DNA of 64,000 bases from Erythrobacter fulvus. GTDB lineage: Bacteria > Pseudomonadota > Alphaproteobacteria > Sphingomonadales > Sphingomonadaceae. A program made the position numbers and the translations under genes. The notes under the pieces are model-generated. The model was given only the letters and a program-made list of their open reading frames with translations. It did no database searches and was not told where the DNA came from. Below, in pieces: positions 1-10,903 of the stretch. The stretch lies in assembly GCF_028595285.1 (NCBI RefSeq), contig NZ_JAQQXQ010000006.1:161406-225405 (forward strand). Direction: 5' to 3'. Within the stretch, counting starts at the first letter, position 1. Every line of letters begins with the position of its first letter.

Positions 1-334
1 CATAGGCGTAGTCGGCATGGCCCGGGCGATATTGCTGGGCGATGGCGCTGTAGTCCTTGCTGCGCTGATCGGTGTTCTCGATCATCAGGCTGATCGGCGT
101 GCCGGTCGTCGTGCCCTCGAACACCCCCGACAGGATCCGCACCAGATCATCCTCGCGCCGCTGGGTGGTGAAACGGCTGGTGCCCGGCTTGCGCGCGTCC
201 ATGAAGGGCTGGATGAACTCTTCCGAAATCGCGAGCCCCGGCGGGCACCCGTCGACAACCGCGCCCAGTGCGGCCCCGTGGCTCTCTCCCCAGGTAGTAA
301 AGCGCAGCACGCGCCCAAAGGTGTTCCAGCTCAT
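1..334 (-). CDS. aroC: chorismate synthase, N-terminal part (runs off left edge)
   Basis: Reading leftward from the ATG at 334, the protein begins [20 protein letters not shown] and continues with DGCPPGL and [16 protein letters not shown]. These are the conserved N-terminal signatures of chorismate synthase, including the SHG histidine and the flavin/substrate-binding arginines. The enzyme converts 5-enolpyruvylshikimate-3-phosphate to chorismate with reduced FMN in the cytoplasm, the last step of the shikimate pathway. Only about the first 111 residues lie in the window. The gene is divergent from ruvA, with an inverted repeat between them. Identification is from sequence motifs and is firm. 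Confidence 0.93.
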   Translation of the reverse strand, partial: MSWNTFGRVLRFTTWGESHGAALGAVVDGCPPGLAISEEFIQPFMDARKPGTSRFTTQRREDDLVRILSGVFEGTTTGTPISLMIENTDQRSKDYSAIAQQYRPGHADYAY

Positions 335-356
335 GGGTCTTCCATTACCTAAAGTC

Positions 357-424
357 CCGTTCGTGTCGAGCGCAGTCGAGACACCTTGATTGATGCATCT
401 CGACTTCGCTCGATGCGAACGGGG
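357..424. repeat. REP-like imperfect inverted repeat (copy 1)
   Basis: The left arm at 357-383 (containing GTTCGTGTCGAGCGCAGTCG) is closely complementary to the right arm at 398-424 (containing CGACTTCGCTCGATGCGAAC), with a 14-base spacer. A second copy of the same motif lies at 21345-21411. This form, TCGACTTCGCTCGACACGAAC and its complement, behaves like a dispersed intergenic palindrome. It sits between the divergent aroC and ruvA genes. A role in mRNA stability or termination is inference only. Confidence 0.75.
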
Positions 425-512
425 ATTTGTGCGGTAGAACACTAGCCAAGCCAGCGGGATTGCGTCAGGAACTTTGTGCTCAAGTAGCGAAGCGGTAGCA
501 CGGCGAAGACTC

Positions 513-1121
513 ATGATTGCCAAACTCTCAGGCAGGCTCGATGCGACCGGCGAGGACTGGGCGATCGTCGACGTCGGCGGGGTGGGCTACCTCGTCCACT
601 GTTCCAGCCGCACGCTCGCCGCGCTGGGCGAGGTAGGGGAGGCCTGCACCGTCCACACCGAATTGCAGGTGAGCGAGAACGACATGCGCCTCCTGGGCTT
701 CGCCGAGCAGGCCGAGCGCGACTGGTTCCGCCTGCTGACGGGCGTGCAGGGCGTGGGGAGCAAGGTCGGCCTCGCGATCCTTTCCGCGCTCTCGACCGGA
801 GAGCTGCGCGACGCCTGCGGCAAGGGTGACGCGGCGATGGTCGCCCGTGCGCAGGGCGTCGGGCCGAAACTGGCGGGCCGGATCGTCAACGAGCTGAAGG
901 ACAAGGCGGGCGCGATGCCCGGCGGCAGCGCCGGGTTCGTGCCGGGTTCGGCGGCAGCGCCGGTTGGCGGCGCGGGCGCGGACGCGGCGAGCGCACTTGA
1001 GAATCTCGGCTTCAAACCCGCCATCGCCGCACAGGCGGTCGCCCGCGCGCTCGAGGAGCTAGGCGAGGGCGCGAGCGAGGGTGACCTGATCCGCGTGGCG
1101 CTGAAGAAGGCGGCGGGTTAG
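513..1121 (+). CDS. ruvA: Holliday junction branch migration protein RuvA
   Basis: The 202-aa product starts [16 protein letters not shown], which matches the N-terminal OB-fold of RuvA, and contains the helix-hairpin-helix segments [16 protein letters not shown] and [19 protein letters not shown] that contact junction DNA. The C-terminal segment (about 155-202) is the small domain that binds RuvB. RuvA tetramers hold the Holliday junction while RuvB drives branch migration in recombination and repair. The ATG at 513 was chosen because it gives the family's usual N-terminus and length (about 200 aa); a longer in-frame start adds 13 unconserved residues. It is the first gene of the ruvA-DsrE-ruvB block. 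Confidence 0.95.
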   Translation: MIAKLSGRLDATGEDWAIVDVGGVGYLVHCSSRTLAALGEVGEACTVHTELQVSENDMRLLGFAEQAERDWFRLLTGVQGVGSKVGLAILSALSTGELRDACGKGDAAMVARAQGVGPKLAGRIVNELKDKAGAMPGGSAGFVPGSAAAPVGGAGADAASALENLGFKPAIAAQAVARALEELGEGASEGDLIRVALKKAAG

Positions 1122-1142
1122 AAGAGGGCAGGAGGACTTACC

Positions 1143-1688
1143 ATGCGCACCATCATCACCATCGCTCTGGCGCTCGCCGCCGTCCCGCTCGCCGCGCAGG
1201 ATCGTAGCGCTTTCGAGACCGGCCCGGTGCTGACCGAATTCGGCCCCCACGCGCCCGTGCCAGGCATCGGGCAATTGCCCGAAGGCACCGAATTCGCGGT
1301 CGCTTTCGACGTCTCCACCCCGGCCGAGGAAGGCAAGGCCAATCGCGGGTTCGAAAGCGCGGCGCGGTTCCTCAACATGCAGGTCGCCCACGGCGTGAAG
1401 GAGGAGAACATCCGTATCGCGGTGGTGGTGCACGGCAAGGCCTCGCTCGAACTGCTGACCGATGCCGCCTATGCAGAAAAGCCCGCCACGGAAGGTGCCG
1501 AAAACCCCTCGCGCGCACTGGTCGAGGCACTACTCGAACATGACGTGCGCTTCATCCTGTGCGGCCAGAGCGCCGCAGTCTACGGCATCACGCCGGACAA
1601 GCTGATCCCCGGCGTCGAAATGGCGCTTTCGGCGATGACGGCCCACGCGCTGCTGCAGCAGAACGGCTACACGGTGAACCCGTTTTGA
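1143..1688 (+). CDS. exported DsrE-family protein
   Basis: This 181-aa protein has a short signal peptide (residues 1 to about 18, ending AAVPLAA) followed by a DsrE/DsrF-like fold. Diagnostic pieces are [12 protein letters not shown], the [13 protein letters not shown] segment with a possible active cysteine, and the C-terminal [17 protein letters not shown]. Family members are small sulfur-relay or subunit-type proteins, but those with a signal peptide act in the periplasm and their substrate is unknown. A strong Shine-Dalgarno (AGGAGG) precedes the ATG. The gene lies between ruvA and ruvB, and its TGA overlaps the TTG start of ruvB, so it is probably co-translated with them. A link to recombination is not evident. 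Confidence 0.8.
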   Translation: MRTIITIALALAAVPLAAQDRSAFETGPVLTEFGPHAPVPGIGQLPEGTEFAVAFDVSTPAEEGKANRGFESAARFLNMQVAHGVKEENIRIAVVVHGKASLELLTDAAYAEKPATEGAENPSRALVEALLEHDVRFILCGQSAAVYGITPDKLIPGVEMALSAMTAHALLQQNGYTVNPF

Positions 1689-2749
1689 GCGAGCCGGTCC
1701 CCTTGCACACCCCCGACCGCCAGCCGGGTGATCCCGACGCGGCGCTGCGTCCGCGGCGGCTGGCCGAATTTGTCGGGCAGGAGGCGGCCAAGGGGAACCT
1801 TGCCGTCTTCATCGCGGCGGCGCGCGCGCGCGGCGAGGCAATGGACCATACCCTGTTCTTCGGCCCTCCCGGCCTCGGCAAGACCACACTGGCGCAGATC
1901 ATCGCGGGCGAGCTTGGCGTGGGCTTTCGCGCCACCTCCGGCCCGGTGATCGCCAAGGCGGGCGATCTCGCCGCGCTGCTAACCAATCTCGAACCGCATG
2001 ACGTGCTGTTCATCGACGAGATCCACCGCCTGTCGCCCGTGGTCGAAGAAGTGCTCTATCCGGCGATGGAGGACCGCGCGCTCGATCTCATTATCGGCGA
2101 GGGGCCCTCGGCACGCTCGGTGCGGATCGACCTGCCGCCCTTCACCCTTATCGGTGCCACCACACGGCAGGGCCTGCTGACCACGCCCTTGCGCGACCGC
2201 TTCGGCATTCCGGTGCGTCTGAATTTCTACACCCATGACGAGCTTGATCGCGTGGTCACCCGTGCTGCGGGCCTCATGGGTCTTGCCATCGAACCCGAAG
2301 GTGCACGCGAGATTGCTCGCCGCAGCCGCGGAACCCCGCGTGTCGCCGGACGCCTGCTTCGGCGTGTGCGCGACTTCGCCGACGTCGCAGGCAGCCCTTC
2401 GGTTACCCGCAAGGTGGCGGATGATGCGCTTACCCGGCTGGAGATCGACCGGCTCGGCCTGGATATCATGGACCGGCGTTATCTCGCGATGATCGCCACC
2501 ACCTATAAGGGCGGGCCGGTCGGGATCGAGACGCTGGCGGCGGGCCTTGCCGAACCGCGCGACACGATCGAGGATGTGGTCGAACCCTACCTTATCCAGC
2601 TCGGTCTGGTGGCCCGCACCGCGCGCGGGCGGGTGCTCAACGATGCCGGCTGGGAGCATCTCGAAATGTCGCCACCGCAGGATCGGCTGCGCGATTCTGC
2701 CGGCGATTCTCTTGCGCGTCAGACCGGCCTGTTTGACGAAGATAGTTAA
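1685..2749 (+). CDS. ruvB: Holliday junction helicase RuvB
   Basis: The product is an AAA+ ATPase of about 354 aa. It has Walker A ([12 protein letters not shown]), Walker B ([10 protein letters not shown]), sensor 1 ([20 protein letters not shown]) and the C-terminal winged helix ([26 protein letters not shown]). RuvB is the hexameric motor that pulls DNA through the RuvA-bound junction. The chosen start is TTG at 1685, which overlaps the TGA of the DsrE gene (TTGA); it gives the usual N-terminal [13 protein letters not shown] about 21 residues in. A downstream TTG at 1703 is an alternative. The protein ends LFDEDS. Confidence 0.95.
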   Translation: MSEPVPLHTPDRQPGDPDAALRPRRLAEFVGQEAAKGNLAVFIAAARARGEAMDHTLFFGPPGLGKTTLAQIIAGELGVGFRATSGPVIAKAGDLAALLTNLEPHDVLFIDEIHRLSPVVEEVLYPAMEDRALDLIIGEGPSARSVRIDLPPFTLIGATTRQGLLTTPLRDRFGIPVRLNFYTHDELDRVVTRAAGLMGLAIEPEGAREIARRSRGTPRVAGRLLRRVRDFADVAGSPSVTRKVADDALTRLEIDRLGLDIMDRRYLAMIATTYKGGPVGIETLAAGLAEPRDTIEDVVEPYLIQLGLVARTARGRVLNDAGWEHLEMSPPQDRLRDSAGDSLARQTGLFDEDS

Positions 2750-2961
2750 CTTTCGGGCTAACCCACCCCCCTTTTTCGGTGCCAGATCGGGACAGCACCC
2801 TGCAAATCCTGCGATTTCCAAGAGATTCCAGTGCTCCAACGCGGCACGGGATAGTTAAGCCGATTGCCCCTCCTGCCTTAATTACATCAAATGAAGGCTG
2901 GTTCAGGTGACGCACGCGGATCGTCCGCATTCGCCGCCGCAAGCAAACAGGGTTATCGACT

Positions 2962-4344
2962 ATGTCGCTCAAGATGGCCATCGCGAAGCTTTCCGCCGCT
3001 GCCGCGGGGGTGGCGTTGTTGCAGGGCGGCGCGGTGCGTGTGGCCGAGCCGATGAACACCGACACGCCGGACTTCAGCACCAATATCGACGGCAAGCTGA
3101 TCGCAGTCGATCCCGAAACCGGCGCGCGCTACATCAAGACCCGCCAGCGCGAGATCCCGATGCCCGAGCAGCGTCGTCGCCGGATCGTCGAGCGCACCAT
3201 CGAATGCCAGCCGGTTGTGCCCGGGGCAGCCGGAGCGCCTTCGATGCCTGCCGGTGCGGTGCAGGCATATATCGACCCCAATGAATGCCCGCCGATCGCG
3301 CAGGTTGCCTATATGCCCGCGCCGCTTCCCCCGCTTCCCCCGATTCAGGGCGGTGGCGGTTTCGGCGGCGGCTGGGGCGGCGGTGGCGGCTTTGGCGGCG
3401 GCTTGGGCTTTGGCGGCGGTTTCTTTGGCGGCTTCTTCGGCGGCGGCGGTTCGTCTTCGGGCGACGTGTCGGTTTCGACCACCACTTCGACCTCGGGCGG
3501 CACCAGCGGTACGACTTCGGGTGATCCCGCACCGCCGCCGGCGCCGCCTCCGGGACCGCCTCCGGGACCGCCTCCGGGTCCGCCGCCGGGACCTCCTCCT
3601 GGCCCGCCGCCCGGTCCTCCTCCCGGTCCGCCGCCCGGTCCTCCGCCGCCTCCGCCACCCAGTTCCAGCGGAAGCAGCGGTGGTTCGACTACGACGACCA
3701 CGACGACCACGACGACCTCCGGCAACGTTTCGAGTACGTCGTCGACTTCAGGCAATGTGTCGTCGACCACCTCGACATCCGGCAATGTGTCATCGACCAC
3801 GTCGACTTCGGGGAACGTCTCCTCGACCTCAACGACGTCTACGTCGGGCAACGTCTCGAGCACCACGACTTCGAGTTCGTCGAGTAGCTCGTCGTCCTCT
3901 TCGTCCAGTTCTTCCTCCTCTAGTTCCTCGGGTGGAAGCGGTGGGTCGAGCGGTCATCCCGGTACCACCACGTCGTCGGGCGGTGGCTCCTCCTCGTCGT
4001 CGAGCAGCAGCTCGTCGTCCTCGTCTTCGTCCTCATCTGGCGGAGCGACCAGCGGCGGTAGCACGTCCGGCGATATGACCAGCAGCACCAGCAGCTCGTC
4101 TTCGTCGTCGAGCAGTTCATCCTCGTCTTCGGGTTCGTCGTCGACCGGGACATCGACCGGATCGAGCAGCTCCTCGGGAAGCAGTTCCTCGTCCTCGTCG
4201 AGTTCTTCGTCGAGCAGTAGCTCGTCGTCCTCGTCAAGCAGTTCGAGCGGCGGGCATGAAGTGCCCGCGCCGCCGATGGTGGTGCTGTTCGGCCTCGCGG
4301 CAGCGGCGATCCTGAGACGGCGGCGGCAACCGGACGAAGGTTGA
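2962..4344 (+). CDS. exported Gly/Pro/Ser-rich low-complexity protein with PEP-CTERM-like tail
   Basis: This is a 460-aa protein of unknown function. Residues 1 to about 28 resemble a signal peptide. A basic linker (PMPEQRRRRIVERTIECQP) is followed by a Gly/Phe-rich stretch (about 128-165), PPPG tandem repeats (about 190-233), a Thr run, about five SGNVSS(T) repeats (about 252-300) and then more than 100 residues that are nearly all Ser. The C-terminus (about 432-456) reads EVPAPPMVVLFGLAAAAIL followed by four arginines. That matches the plan of PEP-CTERM sorting tails: a short VPxP motif, one hydrophobic helix, then an Arg cluster. I infer a surface or extracellular-matrix protein processed by an exosortase-like enzyme; no exosortase is in the window. 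The coding repeats are slippage-prone. Confidence 0.8.
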   Translation: MSLKMAIAKLSAAAAGVALLQGGAVRVAEPMNTDTPDFSTNIDGKLIAVDPETGARYIKTRQREIPMPEQRRRRIVERTIECQPVVPGAAGAPSMPAGAVQAYIDPNECPPIAQVAYMPAPLPPLPPIQGGGGFGGGWGGGGGFGGGLGFGGGFFGGFFGGGGSSSGDVSVSTTTSTSGGTSGTTSGDPAPPPAPPPGPPPGPPPGPPPGPPPGPPPGPPPGPPPGPPPPPPPSSSGSSGGSTTTTTTTTTTSGNVSSTSSTSGNVSSTTSTSGNVSSTTSTSGNVSSTSTTSTSGNVSSTTTSSSSSSSSSSSSSSSSSSSSGGSGGSSGHPGTTTSSGGGSSSSSSSSSSSSSSSSSGGATSGGSTSGDMTSSTSSSSSSSSSSSSSSGSSSTGTSTGSSSSSGSSSSSSSSSSSSSSSSSSSSSSSGGHEVPAPPMVVLFGLAAAAILRRRRQPDEG

Positions 4345-4354
4345 TCCGCACGCC

Positions 4355-5053
4355 TCAGGTGTGATTGAGCAGTCGCCAGGGTTCCTGGCGATACCACCGC
4401 GTAATCACGTGCTTGATACCGCGCTTCACCGGCATCCCGGCGTGGAGCGTACGGGTATTGGGGTGACCTTCAGGGGTCATGTTGTTCCAGACCAGCAGCG
4501 TGCCTGTCTGCGGACGGAAGCTGAGGCCGAGCTTGGGGAAATCGGTCTCCCCGCCTTCGCGTGGTTCGTTGAGCCAGATCATCGCCGTCCACGTGCGCTG
4601 CCCGCCCCGCGGAGCCTCGCCCTGCCAGTAGCCCGCGCCGACATGCAGGTAGTCGAAGTGGTGCTTGAACTCCTGCCCGGCCTGATAGCGTTGGCCTTGC
4701 ATCGTCTCGCCGTAATTGTCGTCGATACCGAGAACGTCGGAGATATAGAGTTCGCAGCTGCGCGTCAGCGGGTCCTCGCTGCCGAAATGATGCGTATGGC
4801 TGGTGCGGAAGCCCGCTCGCTCGGTGCCCTGATAAAGGGTCGAGGGTGCGGCGCGTTCATTGATCACGCGCACGATCTCGCGGCAGTCGCGGCGTTTGAG
4901 AAAGCCTTCGATACGGAAGATCTCCGCGCCTTCGACAGCGATCTGCTCGACCGCCGGATGCGCGACCAGGCGGCGGCGCACGATCTCGCCGAACCACGCA
5001 AGCTTGCGCGGATCGGCCATGGGGTCGAAGGATGCGAGCGCCTGATCGGTCAT
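4355..5053 (-). CDS. 2-oxoglutarate/Fe(II) oxygenase, prolyl 4-hydroxylase-like
   Basis: This 232-aa protein matches the P4Hc domain. The iron ligands are visible as H132-F-D134 (in QEFKHHFDYL) and H204 (in TRTLHAG), and the 2-oxoglutarate-binding lysine as K210. The segments TWTAMIWLNEPREGGETDFP and GTLLVWNN are typical of the jelly-roll core. Such enzymes hydroxylate prolyl or other residues using O2, iron and 2-oxoglutarate; the bacterial target is not known. It is convergent with the Ser/Pro-rich gene, ending 10 bases from it. That protein's PPG repeats make it an attractive but unproven substrate. Confidence 0.87.
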   Translation of the reverse strand: MTDQALASFDPMADPRKLAWFGEIVRRRLVAHPAVEQIAVEGAEIFRIEGFLKRRDCREIVRVINERAAPSTLYQGTERAGFRTSHTHHFGSEDPLTRSCELYISDVLGIDDNYGETMQGQRYQAGQEFKHHFDYLHVGAGYWQGEAPRGGQRTWTAMIWLNEPREGGETDFPKLGLSFRPQTGTLLVWNNMTPEGHPNTRTLHAGMPVKRGIKHVITRWYRQEPWRLLNHT

Positions 5054-5087
5054 GCGCCTGCCTTAGCAGGCAGCGGTTAACGCAGCG

Positions 5088-5597
5088 TCAGCGCTGTTCG
5101 AGCGGCTGCCCGGCTTCTTCCCAGGCCAGAATGCCGCCCGCGAGATGTTCCACCGGTTCGCCCGTGGCGGCCGAAAGTTTGGCCCCCGCCATGCTCGAAC
5201 GTCGGCCCGAACGGCAGTAGAGAACGACCTCACGCCCATCCGAGGGGCCGAGCTTGGCGGGATCGAAACGGTCGAGCGGGATATGCTCGGCCCCCGGGAT
5301 CATGCCTTCGGCCACTTCCTCGTCGGTGCGCAGGTCGATCAGCCGGACATTGCCCGCCGCCAGCCGCGCAGCCAGCTGTTCGGGGGTCAGGTCAATCATC
5401 GGCAGCGGAGCCCGCGCTTCCGGAACAGGAACCGCGTCGTCATCCGTTGCCGGAGCGCCCGCGCCCGCAAAGGCCAGCTCGAAACCGAGCGGTGCGGAGG
5501 GCGCGTCCCGCTTTCCGTCAGAGCGCGATCCGCCGCTACAGGCAACCAGTGCCAGCAGGGCCGATGCAGCCAGAAGGGTGGTGCGGGACGCGTTCAT
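5088..5597 (-). CDS. rhodanese-domain lipoprotein
   Basis: This 169-aa protein begins with a lipoprotein signal (ALLALVAC, lipidated Cys20). After a flexible linker it carries a single rhodanese domain (about 68-169). The active-site loop is CRSGRR with catalytic Cys128 in VVLYCRSGRRSS, and the motif RLIDLRTDEEVAEGMIPGAEHIPL is standard for the family. Rhodanese domains transfer sulfane sulfur or act as redox/sensor modules; the periplasmic role here is unknown. It lies between the P4H-like gene and aconitase on the same strand. Confidence 0.88.
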   Translation of the reverse strand: MNASRTTLLAASALLALVACSGGSRSDGKRDAPSAPLGFELAFAGAGAPATDDDAVPVPEARAPLPMIDLTPEQLAARLAAGNVRLIDLRTDEEVAEGMIPGAEHIPLDRFDPAKLGPSDGREVVLYCRSGRRSSMAGAKLSAATGEPVEHLAGGILAWEEAGQPLEQR

Positions 5598-5605
5598 CCC
5601 TCTCC

Positions 5606-8278
<2,673 letters not shown>

Positions 8279-8399
8279 GGGAGGGTTTCCATCCTTCTAG
8301 GTTGTCCCCGCGCCCCGATCCAAAAAGGCGCGGTTTTCGCGGCAGCACCTGCGCTGTCATGCGCGCGAGGTCAAGGGGGGTGCCGCTGGGTAAATGGTC

Positions 8400-9344
8400 T
8401 TAGGCGGGCTGTATTTCGGCTTGCGGATCGCGCCGGGCAACCAGCCAGCAGCCCGCAATGATCAGGACGGTCCCCGCCAGCGTAGTCATGCTGACGTTTT
8501 CGCGGAAGAACAGCCACCCGAAGGCGCTGGCCCAGACAAAACCCGAATATTCGATCGGGACCAGCGCCTGCGCTTCTTCGCGGGCATAGGCCCAGGCGAT
8601 CGCCATTGATCCGGCCACGGTCAGCGCGCCTGCTGCGGCCAGCGGCACAAGTGCGGGCATGGTGGGCGGTGACCACAGGAACGGCGCGGCGGTCAACAGC
8701 ACCAGCCCGCCGATGCCGCTGTGAAAGGTCGCGATCTCGACCGGGCCGGCCACCTGCGATTGTTTGCGGATGACGATGAAATTATAGGCGTAGAGCACGG
8801 CCGAAAACATCATCGCCGCGATGCCAACGGCAGCGTCGGCATCGAACTGGCCCGAACCGATGCGTCCGCCGACGATCACCAGTGTCCCGGCAAAGCCCAG
8901 CACGCTCGCCAGCACCGCCTTTTTTGCGATCGTCTCGCCCAGCAATACCCGCGCAAGATAAAGCGCCAGCAGCGGCGCGATGAAGCTGAGCGCAATGGCT
9001 TCGGCCAGCGGCAGGCGGGTCAGCGCAAAGAAGAACGACAGCGCCATGAAGGCAGAAACCAGTCCGCGTTCGAGATGCAGCTTCATGACGCTGCGCGAAG
9101 GCCACGCACCGCCGCGGGCGAGCCAGAACGGCGCGATGATGCCTGCGCCGATCAATGCCCGCAGCACGGTGGCGGTGTAGGCGCCGATCAGCAGCGCCGC
9201 TTCCTTCATGAAGGCGTCCATGAGCGACAGGAAACCGACCCCGGCAAAAGCGGCGGCAAAGGGCAGCAGGCGATGGGCGCGGATGGACATGACGCATGCG
9301 CGCATAGTGCCAAGTCGGGCGCGCGTCACGCCGGTGTTGTCCAT
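8400..9344 (-). CDS. EamA/DMT-superfamily transporter
   Basis: This protein of up to 314 aa has about ten hydrophobic segments in two EamA-type repeats. The first includes RALIGAGIIAPFWLARGG and ALSFFFALTRLPLAEAIALSF, the second AIAWAYAREEAQALVPIEYSGFVWA and a closing helix ending LVARRD. This is the drug/metabolite exporter architecture in the inner membrane; the substrate cannot be read from sequence. The translation start is uncertain: Met at 9344, or Met at 9290 (MSIRAHRLLPF), which fits the first TM helix better. Neither has a clear ribosome-binding site. Confidence 0.85.
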   Translation of the reverse strand: MDNTGVTRARLGTMRACVMSIRAHRLLPFAAAFAGVGFLSLMDAFMKEAALLIGAYTATVLRALIGAGIIAPFWLARGGAWPSRSVMKLHLERGLVSAFMALSFFFALTRLPLAEAIALSFIAPLLALYLARVLLGETIAKKAVLASVLGFAGTLVIVGGRIGSGQFDADAAVGIAAMMFSAVLYAYNFIVIRKQSQVAGPVEIATFHSGIGGLVLLTAAPFLWSPPTMPALVPLAAAGALTVAGSMAIAWAYAREEAQALVPIEYSGFVWASAFGWLFFRENVSMTTLAGTVLIIAGCWLVARRDPQAEIQPA

Positions 9345-9368
9345 TCACCGCAGCGCAAGCGAAGGCAG

Positions 9369-9398
9369 TTGATAGCTGAGGGTCGTCGCGGGTATGAT
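9369..9398 (+). promoter_or_regulatory. candidate sigma70-type promoter of the L,D-transpeptidase gene
   Basis: TTGATA (9369-9374) and TATGAT (9393-9398) are separated by 18 bases and lie 57 bases before the ATG at 9455. They are good matches to housekeeping -35 and -10 elements. This is read from sequence only. Confidence 0.45.
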
Positions 9399-9454
9399 GC
9401 CCGCTGACGGTTTTGGGCCGCGCTGTGCGGCGCAACGGGGTTGGAAAGCATTTT

Positions 9455-10903
9455 ATGAAGAGGTTTCCGGGCAAATTCGCATCCGGTGTCGCAGTGGCGG
9501 CGCTGCTGGCAGGCTCGGCCATTGCCCAGTCGCAGGTCAGCCGCGAGGACATGGTTTCCGGCGGCCAGCAGCAGGGCGGGCCGGCACGGGTGGAGATGCC
9601 GGCCTCGCGTCCGGCTCCGGCTCCGACTCCGACGCCTTCCCCGACCACAGGCAGCGCCTTCGATCAGGCCTTCCCGCGCATGGTATCCGAACCGGTGGTG
9701 CAGGGCGGAATGGAGATGCCCGCGCCGCTAGTGCAGCCGTGGACCATTGCCAATGCCACCAAGCTGGTCGCCGTGATCGAGGGAATCGGCGCCGAGGGGC
9801 TCGACCCGAAAGATTATGATCTCGAACCGCTCAAGGTGGCGCTCGCCTCCGGCCCGTCGGACGAGCTGGACGCGCTGGCCTCGCAAAGCTTTGCGTGGCT
9901 GGTGGAGGACCTGCGCGACGGTCGCACCCCGATGGATGCGCGCGAGCAGTGGTTCGTCGAGGATCCGGACCGCGAATTGTTCCGCACCGGCGACATGCTG
10001 GAGCAGGCGCTAACGAGCGGCGACATCGCTGGTACGCTGGCCACGCTCAACCCCACTCATCCCGATTACGCCCGCCTGCGCGAGGCGCTGGCGAAAACGC
10101 CCGAAAGCGATGCGGCAAAGCGCAAGCTGATCCGCGCCAACATGGACCGCTGGCGCTGGCTGGCGCGCGATCTCGGCACGCAATACCTGATCACCAATGT
10201 CCCCGAATTCCAGCTGCGCCTGACGGTCAAGGACAAGATCATCAGCACCTATCGCACGATCGTCGGCAAGCCGGGGCGCACTGCCACTCCGCAGCTCGCC
10301 GAGATGGTCGAAGGCGTGGTGTTCAACCCCACGTGGACGGTGCCGCAGTCGATCGTGAAGGGCGAAGGACTGGGCGCACGCGCGCTAGCCAACCCCGCCT
10401 GGGCCAAGCGCAACGGCTATGTCGCCACCAAGGGCGCGAATGGTTACGTCAGCGTCGTGCAGCAGCCGGGCCCGGGCAATTCACTGGGCATGATGAAGCT
10501 GGAAATGCCCAATCCGCACGCGATCTTCTTCCACGATACGCCCTCGCGCCACCTGTTCGCCAACGACCAGCGCGCGCTTTCGCACGGCTGCGTGCGGACC
10601 GAACGCGCGCTGGAACTGGCGATTACGATGGCGATCTTGGGCAAGGGCGCGACCAAGGACGAGGCGGTAGCGATCTCGACCTCGCGCAAATATACCAAGG
10701 TGATGCTGGAAAAGCAGTTTCCCGCCTACATCACCTATTTCACCATGGCTTCGGACATCAACGGCGAGATGGCGACCTTCAAGGACATCTACAACCGCGA
10801 CGCGCCGGTGCTCGCCAGCCTCGACAAGCCGCGGGTGCGTAACCGCAGCAACGTGATCGACGACGAGGTGATCGTCATCGAGGACGATCTGCAGGACGGT
10901 TAA
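9455..10903 (+). CDS. L,D-transpeptidase of the YcbB (LdtD) type
   Basis: This 482-aa protein has a signal peptide (KFASGVAVAALLAGSAIAQ), a Pro-rich linker, an N-terminal scaffold region (WTIANATKLVAVIEGIGAEGL, as in YcbB-type enzymes), and a YkuD catalytic domain. The domain ends in SHGCVRTERALELA with catalytic Cys379 and the preceding HDTPSRHLF histidine. These periplasmic enzymes form 3-3 crosslinks in peptidoglycan or attach proteins to it, and resist most penicillins. The start at 9455 was preferred over 9413 because it places the basic n-region of the signal peptide first. It ends in a 4-base convergent overlap with another transpeptidase. Confidence 0.92.
   Translation: MKRFPGKFASGVAVAALLAGSAIAQSQVSREDMVSGGQQQGGPARVEMPASRPAPAPTPTPSPTTGSAFDQAFPRMVSEPVVQGGMEMPAPLVQPWTIANATKLVAVIEGIGAEGLDPKDYDLEPLKVALASGPSDELDALASQSFAWLVEDLRDGRTPMDAREQWFVEDPDRELFRTGDMLEQALTSGDIAGTLATLNPTHPDYARLREALAKTPESDAAKRKLIRANMDRWRWLARDLGTQYLITNVPEFQLRLTVKDKIISTYRTIVGKPGRTATPQLAEMVEGVVFNPTWTVPQSIVKGEGLGARALANPAWAKRNGYVATKGANGYVSVVQQPGPGNSLGMMKLEMPNPHAIFFHDTPSRHLFANDQRALSHGCVRTERALELAITMAILGKGATKDEAVAISTSRKYTKVMLEKQFPAYITYFTMASDINGEMATFKDIYNRDAPVLASLDKPRVRNRSNVIDDEVIVIEDDLQDG

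Noticed and set aside
3345..3866. Minus-strand frame of EVVEV and GGGPG repeats
   Set aside because: It is the complement of the PPG, Thr and Gly repeat codons of the plus-strand surface-protein gene; repeats in one frame create open frames in others.
3718..4250. Direct repeats considered as a CRISPR or satellite array
   Set aside because: Repeats are codon-phased (SGNVSS and poly-Ser) inside an open frame with a plausible C-terminal tail; no unique spacers.
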